Assembly: GCF_013114835.1 (NCBI RefSeq) | Contig: NZ_JAAVLW010000003.1 | Location: forward strand, 794,928-858,927 | Length of the DNA stretch: 64,000 nt | Reading direction: 5' to 3' | Source of the DNA: Bradyrhizobium archetypum | GTDB taxonomy: Bacteria > Pseudomonadota > Alphaproteobacteria > Rhizobiales > Xanthobacteraceae | Translations under genes and position numbers: made by a program | Part shown: positions 44,314 to 51,959 of the stretch, piece by piece | How positions within the stretch are numbered: the stretch's first letter is position 1 | Layout: each line of letters starts with the position of its first letter | Notes under the pieces: generated by a model | Seen by the model: only the letters and a program-made list of their open reading frames with translations | Databases searched by the model: none | Told to the model about the DNA's origin: nothing

Positions 44314-45195
44314 ATGAACGCTGCAAGAGCTTCCCTTCTTGCACTGCTGCTGTGCTGGACGTGTTCGGCGCTGGCGCTCGTCGCGGTACCGCCGCTGACG
44401 GGCCGTGTCGTCGACCAGACCGGCACGCTGGCAGCCGGCGACGTCGCCGCGCTGAGGCAGCAACTGAAGGACCTGGAGACCCGAAAGGGCAGCCAGATCG
44501 CGGTACTGATCGTGCCGACCACAGACGGCGAGGCGATCGAGCAGTTCGCGCTCCGGGTTGCGGAGGCCTGGAAGATCGGTCGCAAGAAGATCGACGACGG
44601 CGCACTGCTTGTGGTCGCCAAGAACGATCGTCGCTTGCGCATCGAGGTCGGCTATGGCCTCGAAGGCGCGCTCACCGACGCCACTACCAAGCGCATCATC
44701 GACGAGGAGATCACGCCAAGATTCAAAAGCGGCGATTTTTCCGGCGGCGTTTCGGCAGGCGTCAAACGGATGATCGGGGTCGCCAATGGCGAGAAATTGC
44801 CGGAGCCGGAACCGCCGCACTGGCACGACACCGGCCTGCTCGGCAATATTGATCCGTTCAATCCGCTGATCCTCGGCTTCGTATTCGTAGTCGGTGGCGC
44901 GCTGCGGGCTGCACTCGGCCGGCTCGTCGGCTCGGCGGCAGCCGGCGGCTTTGTCGGATTTCTGGCGTGGCTGTTCGTTGGTGACATCGGCGCGGCCTTG
45001 GCCGTCGGCGTGCTTGCCTTCCTGATCGCGGCATTTATCGATCTGATGCCATCCGGCGGCAGTCGCGGCACCGGAGGAAGCTGGTCAAGCGGCGGCAGCA
45101 GTTGGGGCGGCAGCGGCAGCAGTTCGAGCGATAGCGGCAGTTTCAGCGGCGGCGGTGGCAGCTTTGGCGGCGGCGGCGCATCGGGGAGCTGGTAG
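44314..45195 (+). CDS. TPM-domain membrane protein (YgcG family) with Gly/Ser-rich tail
   Basis: A 293-residue protein. A signal peptide (LLALLLCWTCSALALVAVP) is followed by a TPM domain (about 30-150: LTGRVVDQTGTLAAGDVAAL, then GSQIAVLIVPTTDGE), two or three hydrophobic helices (about 185-245), and a tail of Gly, Ser and Trp (GGSSWGGSGSSSSDSG). The layout is the standard YgcG/TPM membrane protein that accompanies LemA. Several TPM domains act as weak phosphatases or in photosystem repair in plants; the bacterial role is unknown. Confidence 0.9.
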   Translation: MNAARASLLALLLCWTCSALALVAVPPLTGRVVDQTGTLAAGDVAALRQQLKDLETRKGSQIAVLIVPTTDGEAIEQFALRVAEAWKIGRKKIDDGALLVVAKNDRRLRIEVGYGLEGALTDATTKRIIDEEITPRFKSGDFSGGVSAGVKRMIGVANGEKLPEPEPPHWHDTGLLGNIDPFNPLILGFVFVVGGALRAALGRLVGSAAAGGFVGFLAWLFVGDIGAALAVGVLAFLIAAFIDLMPSGGSRGTGGSWSSGGSSWGGSGSSSSDSGSFSGGGGSFGGGGASGSW

Positions 45196-45196
45196 C

Positions 45197-45694
45197 ATGA
45201 ACATCAGGCGCATCGGCAGGCATCTCCTTGAACACCGCTGGCGGCTGCAACGCATCTTTCCGCCGGCGTCGCTGGCTCGGATCGAACAGGCAATCAAGGC
45301 AGGCGAAGCCATTCATTCCGGACAGGTCCGCTTCGTCGTCGAGGGCGCCCTCGACGGCGTACCGCTGTTTCGAAACCAGCCCGCGCGCGAGCGCGCGCTG
45401 GATGTCTTTTCCCAACTGCGCATTTGGGATACCGCGTACAATAACGGCGTGCTGATCTATCTGTTGCTCGCCGATCGCGACGTCGAGATCGTCGCCGATC
45501 GGGGCATCAACGCCAAGGTCGGCGCCGCCGGCTGGGAAACGATCTGCAGGGAGATGGAATCCGATTTCAGGGCAGGGCATTTCGAGCGCGGCGTGATCAA
45601 GGGCATCGAGGCGGTGTCGCGCGAGCTGGCGGCGCATTTTCCGCGAAGCGGTGGCGGAGCGAATGAACTGCCGGATGCGCCGGTGGTACTGTAG
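45197..45694 (+). CDS. TPM-domain protein, cytosolic
   Basis: A 165-residue protein without a signal peptide. It has the TPM core (IKAGEAIHSGQVRFVVEGAL; LLLADRDVEIVADRGINAKV; FRAGHFERGVIKGIEAV). It starts one base after the stop of the preceding gene and ends the lemA operon. It looks like a shortened relative of that protein without membrane helices. Confidence 0.87.
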   Translation: MNIRRIGRHLLEHRWRLQRIFPPASLARIEQAIKAGEAIHSGQVRFVVEGALDGVPLFRNQPARERALDVFSQLRIWDTAYNNGVLIYLLLADRDVEIVADRGINAKVGAAGWETICREMESDFRAGHFERGVIKGIEAVSRELAAHFPRSGGGANELPDAPVVL

Positions 45695-45879
45695 CTTGCT
45701 ACCACTGCCCTAAACCAATGGATAGTCGGCTCCATCCGTTCCCATAGTGTGAGCCTACCTCGGGACGGGTTGGCCATACCTGCATCCAATGGCATCAGCC
45801 GGCGCTGGGTGTTACCGATGATGCAGCAAGCGGAATGCAAAGCAACGGAACCGGACCCGCGAGCCGGCAGTTGCGAGAT

Positions 45880-45914
45880 AAGGTCGGCGGCGTAGCGCCC
45901 GCCGGCCTTTTTCT
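45880..45914 (+). terminator. Rho-independent terminator downstream of lemA-TPM-TPM
   Basis: An 11-bp stem with one T-G pair (AAGGTCGGCGG at 45880-45890 with CCGCCGGCCTT at 45899-45909) and an 8-base loop is followed by TTTTTCTT. It is 185 bases after the last TPM gene and 40 bases before the stop of the convergent hydrolase. Confidence 0.7.
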
Positions 45915-45953
45915 TGGGCGGTGAGCGAATTGCTGGACCTTGCGCGTGACGGG

Positions 45954-46763
45954 TCAGTCGTCGAGCTTGTTGAGGTCGCGCACCGACTGCATGATCGGCT
46001 CGAAATTCGCACGCGCATCCAGCGCGTCGAACAATTGCGCGGTGTCCGACAACAATGCGTGCGAGCGTCGGATCGCGATCCGCACATCCTCTTGCGGCGT
46101 ATCGGATAGCCGCCCGTGGCCTGACAGCAGGATCTTGGAGTCGAGCCCCTTCAGCCGCTCCAGCGACTGGATGTAGTCGGCAATGCTGCCGGAGCCGAAC
46201 ACGCCGCCCATCACGCCGCCGGGCATCAGCGTGTCAGAGGCGAACAGCAATCCCTTGTCCTGGTCGAACAGGGTGATGCAGGCCGAGGTGTGGCCTGGCG
46301 TATGCATCACGTTGAGGCGGAAATTGCCGAGGTCGATCAGATTGCCTTCTTCCAGCCAGAGATCGATATTGATCGGCACATTCGGCTCGTTGAACATCTT
46401 GCGCAGCATCGAGAAGTCATCGCGCAGCATGATCTTGTTGGCGGCGAGCCGGTGCGCGGCGATGAAGGCGCAGCCGTGGAAATGATAGGCCGCGCCGATA
46501 TGGTCGAGATGCTCATGGCTCAGCACCACCATGTCGATATCGTCGGGCTTTACGCCGATATGGTCGAGCGACGTTAATAGGCACGGATAGTTCGACGACA
46601 GCCCGACATCGATCAGGATGGTGCGCGAGCTGCCACGCACCAGATAGGCGTTGGCTGCGCGATTCTTGAAGCGTACCTGATAAACGTCCTCGGCCGCCTC
46701 GATCAGCGTACAGACCGCGCTGTCGAGCAGCGTCTTGAAGGGACTTGGTCGGCGCTCGCTCAT
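45954..46763 (-). CDS. Metallo-beta-lactamase-fold hydrolase
   Basis: A 269-residue MBL-fold enzyme. The dinuclear metal site is complete: HEHLDH (H83-H88), H158 in HTPGHTS, D177 in FASDT, and H216 in LSGHG. The family hydrolyses thioesters, lactones, RNA or other esters; this type resembles glyoxalase-II-like hydrolases. The ATG overlaps the stop of the upstream cyclic-nucleotide-binding gene by four bases, so both are made together. Activation by cAMP would be attractive, but this is inference. Confidence 0.9.
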   Translation of the reverse strand: MSERRPSPFKTLLDSAVCTLIEAAEDVYQVRFKNRAANAYLVRGSSRTILIDVGLSSNYPCLLTSLDHIGVKPDDIDMVVLSHEHLDHIGAAYHFHGCAFIAAHRLAANKIMLRDDFSMLRKMFNEPNVPINIDLWLEEGNLIDLGNFRLNVMHTPGHTSACITLFDQDKGLLFASDTLMPGGVMGGVFGSGSIADYIQSLERLKGLDSKILLSGHGRLSDTPQEDVRIAIRRSHALLSDTAQLFDALDARANFEPIMQSVRDLNKLDD

Positions 46764-47134
46764 GAAGCGGCCGCGGCTTTGTAGGCGACGGTGTTGGAGG
46801 CCCGCAAGCGCTTGCTGAGCGCATCCATGATCATCAGCGCAAAGGCGGGCTGCTGGCTGACCAGGTAGACGAAGCGGGCGTGATTGATCCGCATGACGCG
46901 GGTGTTGGGGGTGGCCGCAATGGCGGTTGCCGAACGGGACGAACCGTCAATCACCGCCATCTCGCCGAAGAACTCGCCCTTGCCGAGCGTGACGATGACC
47001 GTCTTGCTGGCGCCGTTCATCTTTGCGATCTCGACCTTGCCGTCGAGCACCACGAACAGTTCCCGCCCGGTCGAGCCTTCCTCAAAAATGACGTCATCTA
47101 CATCAAACTCGTTGATGCATTTCTCGATGGTCAT
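46760..47134 (-). CDS. Stand-alone cyclic-nucleotide-binding domain protein
   Basis: A 124-residue protein consisting of one cNMP-binding domain. It has the FEEGSTGRELFVVLDGKVEI opening and the phosphate-binding cassette GEFFGEMAVIDGSSRSATAIA, where the Glu and Arg that contact the ribose-phosphate are present. It has no DNA-binding helix, so it is not a CRP regulator. A GGAGGG site supports the ATG at 47134. It is translationally coupled to the metallo-hydrolase. A class III adenylate cyclase lies 9 kb further on. Confidence 0.9.
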   Translation of the reverse strand: MTIEKCINEFDVDDVIFEEGSTGRELFVVLDGKVEIAKMNGASKTVIVTLGKGEFFGEMAVIDGSSRSATAIAATPNTRVMRINHARFVYLVSQQPAFALMIMDALSKRLRASNTVAYKAAAAS

Positions 47135-47379
47135 GGCGGCCCTCCTGCCTTCTGGCTGGTCGGTTGCGTCCATGTTAATCGGGAAACAGACCGGCGCAAA
47201 CCGAACCGGCGAGGATGCCGCAGGACAGCAAAGGGACTTAGGAGTTGGGCCTGACCCGGATCCCGGCGGCCCAAAACCCGGTCGGATGAGTTCCTAAAAT
47301 TTCGGTAAGGCCCGGTCCGGTAACGATTTGGCAAGCAATAAAAGTTACCAAATGGTCAATCAATTCTGGAGAATCCAAC

Positions 47380-48387
47380 GTGAGCGATCAGCAACCCCAG
47401 CCCATCAGCGGTGAAACTGGAACCCTTGGCGCCGGGCCGGCTGCTCCCGACATGGCTGCACAGGACGAGCCGGCAATGGCCGCGACGGAGGCCGGGCCGG
47501 CAAGACTCGTACCCGAGCAGGAGGAAACAGCGCCAAAGACTGACGCGCCCAATGTCGAGACCGTCAAGATGGAAGCGCCGAAGGTCGAGGCACCCAAGGC
47601 TGAAGCCACCAAGATCGATGCTGTAAAGCCTGAGGAGCCGCGCTTCCCCGACAACGTGACGATCATGTCTCCCGGCGAGCGCGTTGGAGCGGAAGCAAAG
47701 GCCACGCCGGCCGAGGGGGTGTCCGGCAAACGACGGATCGGAGCCATGGCTGCCGTGGTGGCGCTGGCGACGGTGGCGGGCGCGCTCGGTGGCGCGCTGG
47801 CAACTGCAGGCGTCGGAAAGCTGATGGCCGGAGATTCGACCCAGGCGTCCGCAAAGGATAGTGCGCTCGAAGCCTCGGTGGCGCGACTCGATGCGGAGAT
47901 CGTCGCACTGAAAGCCAGCCTTGAGCATGCTTCCAAGACGACGACAGGCCAGCTCAACAAGGCGAGCGACCGCCTCGACAAAGTCGAGAAGGCGCAGGCC
48001 GAACCCGCCGCCAAGCTCGCCAAGCTCAGCGAGGCCGTCGACAAGCTCCGCGCCGCTCAGGCGTCTGTGACGACCGCTGCTGCCGCGCCGGTTGCTGCGA
48101 AGGAGAAAGACGTGACCGGTACGATTCCGCAGCAGGCCGCTGCGGTGACGGCGCCTGCCCCTGCGCCCACGGCTTCACCCAGGCCCGAGGTGGCCCGGCT
48201 GCCGACCGTCGAAGGTTGGATATTGCGGGACGTCGCCAACGGCAGCGCCCTGATCGAGAGCCGCCGCGGCATGTACGAAGTCTATGCCGGCGATCCCGTG
48301 CCCGGTCTTGGCCGTGTCGACGCCATCCGCAGGCAGGACGGCCGCTGGGTGGTCGTGACCAGCAAAGGCCTGATCGTCGCCCGTTGA
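47380..48387 (+). CDS. Membrane protein with Ala/Pro/Lys-rich N-terminus and coiled coil
   Basis: A 335-residue protein starting with GTG after a TGGAGAA site. It has a disordered N-terminus with repeats of the type APKVEAPKAEATK, one transmembrane helix (about 121-145: IGAMAAVVALATVAGALGG), a periplasmic coiled coil (about 155-235: LEASVARLDAEIVALKASLE) and a small C-terminal domain (about 275-335: EGWILRDVANGSALIESRRG). The C-terminal domain resembles PilP-like or SH3-like beta domains of envelope proteins. A strong terminator follows. The family is widespread in rhizobia, function unknown. Confidence 0.8.
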   Translation: MSDQQPQPISGETGTLGAGPAAPDMAAQDEPAMAATEAGPARLVPEQEETAPKTDAPNVETVKMEAPKVEAPKAEATKIDAVKPEEPRFPDNVTIMSPGERVGAEAKATPAEGVSGKRRIGAMAAVVALATVAGALGGALATAGVGKLMAGDSTQASAKDSALEASVARLDAEIVALKASLEHASKTTTGQLNKASDRLDKVEKAQAEPAAKLAKLSEAVDKLRAAQASVTTAAAAPVAAKEKDVTGTIPQQAAAVTAPAPAPTASPRPEVARLPTVEGWILRDVANGSALIESRRGMYEVYAGDPVPGLGRVDAIRRQDGRWVVVTSKGLIVAR

Positions 48388-48408
48388 CACGCCGACAAGC
48401 GAACAGAG

Positions 48409-48443
48409 AAGGCGCTTCACAGCGATGTGAAGCGCCTTTTTTC
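48409..48443 (+). terminator. Rho-independent terminator
   Basis: A perfect 12-bp stem (AAGGCGCTTCAC at 48409-48420 with GTGAAGCGCCTT at 48427-48438), a 6-base loop and a T run end transcription of the coiled-coil membrane protein gene. Confidence 0.9.
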
Positions 48444-48478
48444 TTGAATAGGCCTCTTTGCGCGGTGTTAGTTGAGAC

Positions 48479-49993
48479 ATGAGCCGTGCGCCCCGAATTC
48501 TCGTCATCGTATTTGCTCTGCTGTGCGGTGCCTTGCCGGCGCGTGCGGCACAAGATGCGGCGCTCGATCGCGGTACCGCCATCACCGATCCCGCGACATT
48601 GCGCGAACTCGATGACGGCAAATTTCGGCTCGATCGCATGTTGTTGCCGGAGCGATCGGCTGACACCCCGCTCGCCAACAGCGAACTGTTCGCCGTGCCG
48701 TCGATGGTGCCGGTTCGGCAGGCGATCGACGGCGAGTTCGATCGCTATGTCGCGCGGCACGGCGTGAGCCTGCCGAAGGAGACGATCGGCGTCGGCGACG
48801 GTTTTGATTTCCAATTGTTCGACCGCGCGCTGGCTTATTCGGCGGATACCCGGTTCGTGCTGGCCGGCATCGTCAACCGCATGGACCGCACCTATGCCGC
48901 GGAAGCAAGCTGCGGCGAGATCCGCTTGATCTATCGCCTGACGCGGGTCCACAAGGCAGCCGGCGATGACGCTTCACCGCCACGGCTGCCGATGACGCTG
49001 AACCTTGTGCTGAAGGCGAAAGGCGAGGGTTCGGCGATCACCTGCTCCGAAATCGCAGATCGCTGGCTCGCGGTACCGCCCGCCGGGACAGTGGCGGCAA
49101 CGGATGGCCGGCTCGACCTGATCGACTATCAAAACATCGACCGCATCGAGACCAATCTGCAAATCGCGCACGCGCCGAAATCTTCGGTTCGCGACTTTCG
49201 CACCGACTATCTGTTGAAAGTGTTTCGCTACGATCGGAGCGCACGTGCATTCATGGAAGCGCCGATGGAGAACCAAATCGACCGCGCGCGGCTGCTTGCC
49301 GACGATGACCTCAAGCGCGAGTTCAGGGTTTGGCTGCTCGATCCCAACAATCTCGCCGCGTTCGATCGCGGCACCTTGCTGATCCCGGAGAAATTCCTCG
49401 CCACCAGCGCGATTGCGCCAACGCCGGTCGGATTTGATCCATCGGACCTCGAGCCCGAATTCGGACTGGTGCACGGCGAGGGCGCCGCATTCAGCGAGGC
49501 CGAAGTCGTGGCTGCGCTGAGGAAGGCCGCGGAAAGCGGTGTGAGGTTGCAGAACATCCGCTCGCTTGCCGGGTTCGAACGGCGGCTCAACGACGTGACC
49601 TGCTCCGGCTGCCATCAGACGCGTGGCATCGGCGGCTTTCACTTCCCCGGCGTCGACTGGATGGCAGACAAGCCGTCAAATTCGGCCGTCGTCCCGGCAT
49701 CACCGCATTTTTTCGGCGACCAGGTTCGCCGCCGCGATATTCTCGCAAGCCTGCACGACGGCAAGCCGCCGGACTATTCGCGCGGCTTCGCCGGCCGTCC
49801 GCAGTCGCGCGGCAGCGCCGAGCTTGCCGGCACCAATTATCTCGACGGCTGGGGCGCACATTGCTATGTGCAGGGCAAACCGGCCACCAACAATGACGCG
49901 AGTTTTCGCGACTGGACCTGCGCCGAGGGCCTGAGCTGCCAGGCCGCCGGCAAGACCTCGCGGATCGGCATGTGCTTCGTCAAAAGCCGCTAA
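48479..49993 (+). CDS. Secreted protein with one CxxCH motif, function unknown
   Basis: A 504-residue exported protein (signal peptide with core ILVIVFALLCGALPA). The N-terminal half has LAGIVNRMDRTYAAEASCGE and GEIRLIYRL; the second half has a single CSGCH motif (C375, C378, H379) in VTCSGCHQTRGIGGFHFPG. The CxxCH could bind heme c, but the surrounding sequence has no clear cytochrome c fold or distal Met. At least four further cysteines near the C-terminus (GAHCYVQ, WTCAEGLSCQAAG, MCFVKSR) suggest disulphides. I do not recognise a family name. Confidence 0.8.
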   Translation: MSRAPRILVIVFALLCGALPARAAQDAALDRGTAITDPATLRELDDGKFRLDRMLLPERSADTPLANSELFAVPSMVPVRQAIDGEFDRYVARHGVSLPKETIGVGDGFDFQLFDRALAYSADTRFVLAGIVNRMDRTYAAEASCGEIRLIYRLTRVHKAAGDDASPPRLPMTLNLVLKAKGEGSAITCSEIADRWLAVPPAGTVAATDGRLDLIDYQNIDRIETNLQIAHAPKSSVRDFRTDYLLKVFRYDRSARAFMEAPMENQIDRARLLADDDLKREFRVWLLDPNNLAAFDRGTLLIPEKFLATSAIAPTPVGFDPSDLEPEFGLVHGEGAAFSEAEVVAALRKAAESGVRLQNIRSLAGFERRLNDVTCSGCHQTRGIGGFHFPGVDWMADKPSNSAVVPASPHFFGDQVRRRDILASLHDGKPPDYSRGFAGRPQSRGSAELAGTNYLDGWGAHCYVQGKPATNNDASFRDWTCAEGLSCQAAGKTSRIGMCFVKSR

Positions 49994-49996
49994 CAG

Positions 49997-50644
49997 TCAC
50001 TTGGCGTAATGCGTCAGGCGCTTGCCGGGTAGCAGATCGTAGGCTGATTTCCAGCCCGGCAATTGCGCCATGCGCTTCAGCCACGCGTTGATGGCGGGAT
50101 GGCTCACGGCCAGATCGTAGCCGGTCTCGTCGGCGGGATAATGCAGATAGGCCATCATCGAGATGTCGGCCACCGTCGGCCGTTCGCCGATGGCGAATGC
50201 GTTCTTCTGCATGTGCTGTTCGAGGATCGACAGGAAGTCGTCGAGACGTCTGCGGAAATGCTTCAGCACGTGCTCGTCCGGCGACGGCGTGAACGCGCGG
50301 TAATAGCGGTAGGTCGCCATGTAGCCGGTGAGCTTGTGGTTGTCCCAGAACAGCCAGCGCAGCACGTCGAACTGCTCCTGCTCGGTCTCGCCGCCGAACC
50401 GGCCAAACTGCTTTGCCAGCTTGAGCAGGATCGGCGCGGTCTGCGTAAGGCGTTCGCCGTCCACCTCCAGCACCGGGATTTCGCCCATTTCGTTGACGTC
50501 GCGCCGCCATTCCGGGGTGCGGGTGATGCCGCCGCCGAAATCGGTCCAGACCGGCTCGAAGCGCTCGCCACACAGCGTGAGCATCAGCGCGAGCTTGTAG
50601 CTGTTTCCCGACTCCGGAAAATAATGCAGTCGATAGCTGGGCAT
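49997..50644 (-). CDS. Glutathione S-transferase family protein
   Basis: A 215-residue GST. It has a thioredoxin-like N-terminal domain (PSYRLHYFPESGNSYKLALM; then EIPVLEVDGERLTQTAPIL with the cis-Pro and glutathione-binding TAPI) and an all-helical C-terminal domain (GERPTVADISMMAYLHYP, the N-cap box). It starts at an ATG (50644) eleven bases after the CoA-transferase stop, so the two form an operon. Possible roles are detoxification or maleyl-type isomerisation; not specified by sequence. Confidence 0.9.
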   Translation of the reverse strand: MPSYRLHYFPESGNSYKLALMLTLCGERFEPVWTDFGGGITRTPEWRRDVNEMGEIPVLEVDGERLTQTAPILLKLAKQFGRFGGETEQEQFDVLRWLFWDNHKLTGYMATYRYYRAFTPSPDEHVLKHFRRRLDDFLSILEQHMQKNAFAIGERPTVADISMMAYLHYPADETGYDLAVSHPAINAWLKRMAQLPGWKSAYDLLPGKRLTHYAK

Positions 50645-50655
50645 GGCTTGCTGCC

Positions 50656-51861
50656 TCACGCGATCGCGCCGGAGGCACGTAACTTGCCGATTGCGGCTTC
50701 GTCATAGCCGGCGTTGCGCAGGATTTCGTCGCTGTGCTCGCCGATGCCCGGCGGTTTGCGCGGCTGGACCTTGCGGCTGCCGTCGACCCAGATCGGGCTG
50801 TTGATCGTCAGCATGGTGTCGTTCTCGAACGGCACCAGCACCTCGTTCTCGATCATCTGCCTGTCACTTGGAATGTCGTCGAGGATGCCGACGACGCCGA
50901 ACACCAGGCCATTGCCATCCAGGATCTTGCGCCACTCGGCGAGATCCTTGGTGGCGAAGACCTCGTCGAAGATCTTGATCAGCTCCAGCGACCGCGCGTG
51001 ACGGTCCTTCTTGGTCTCGAACCGCGGGTCGGTGATGAGGTCCTCGCGGCCGAGGCAACGCGCCAGTGTCGGCCATTGCCGGTCTTCGTTGAGCAGTGAG
51101 AGGATCAGCCAGCGGCCGTCCTTGCACTGATAGTGATTGGTGACCGCGTTGAGCGCGCGCTCGCGCGGGCGGCGTTCGCCGAACTTCGCGCCGACCAGTT
51201 TTGCTTGCGCCAGCACCGAAGCGGCCCACACGCCGTTGGCCATCAAATTGGAGCTGACATGCGAGCCCTTGCCGGTGCGCTCGCGCTTGTAGAGCGCGGT
51301 GACGATCGCGCCGTAAAACGCCATCGCGCAGGGATGATCCCCCATGCCGGCGATCGATCGCGCCGGCGTCGTGTGTTCATCCGCGCGCACCAGGTCCATC
51401 AGGCCCGAGCGCGCCCAATAGGCGTTGGAGTCGAAGCCGGGCTTGTTGGCTTCCTCGCCCTTTTCGCCGTAGCCGGTAAAGGACGCGTAGATCAGGCGCT
51501 CGTTATGTGGCGCCAAATGATCATGGGTGATGCCGAGCCGCTGGCGCACCTGCGGCGGATAATTGGTGATGAAGACGTCGGCCTGGGCGGCCAGCCGGTG
51601 CAGCACCGCCTGACCTTCGGGCTTGGAGAGATCGAGCGCCAGGCTCTTCTTGTTGCGCCCTTCCAGCATCCACGCGAAGTTGTGCTCGCTATGCGGGTAG
51701 CCAGGCAGGTTCGGCAGGTTGCGATAGGGATCGCCGGCGCCGGGCGGCTCGATCTTGATCACGTCGGCGCCGAAATCCGACAGCACGGTTGCAGCCGCGG
51801 GCGCTGCGATGAAGCTCGCGCAGTCCAGAACCTTGAGCCCTTCGAAAATACCCTTATCCAT
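50656..51861 (-). CDS. Class III (CaiB/BaiF) CoA-transferase
   Basis: A 401-residue family III CoA-transferase. It shows KVLDCASFIAAPAAATVLSDFGADVIKIEPPG, the CoA-binding GRNKKSLALDLSKPEGQAVL, and the catalytic-Asp region SGLMDLVRADEH. The C-terminal part includes EHSDEILRNAGYDEAAIGKL. The family transfers CoA between carboxylic acids; the substrate may be a fatty, aromatic or bile-type acid. It is the first gene of an operon with the GST. The proline catabolic gene lies upstream on the same strand, with about 100 bases between. Confidence 0.92.
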   Translation of the reverse strand: MDKGIFEGLKVLDCASFIAAPAAATVLSDFGADVIKIEPPGAGDPYRNLPNLPGYPHSEHNFAWMLEGRNKKSLALDLSKPEGQAVLHRLAAQADVFITNYPPQVRQRLGITHDHLAPHNERLIYASFTGYGEKGEEANKPGFDSNAYWARSGLMDLVRADEHTTPARSIAGMGDHPCAMAFYGAIVTALYKRERTGKGSHVSSNLMANGVWAASVLAQAKLVGAKFGERRPRERALNAVTNHYQCKDGRWLILSLLNEDRQWPTLARCLGREDLITDPRFETKKDRHARSLELIKIFDEVFATKDLAEWRKILDGNGLVFGVVGILDDIPSDRQMIENEVLVPFENDTMLTINSPIWVDGSRKVQPRKPPGIGEHSDEILRNAGYDEAAIGKLRASGAIA

Positions 51862-51959
51862 CGTGGCGCCGCTCCGTGACGTTTCTCGATCTTGTTGAAT
51901 TATCGCTGGTGCGCGATCAGGTTCAAACGTCATTTGGCGCATCTTGCAGGGTGATGCAA

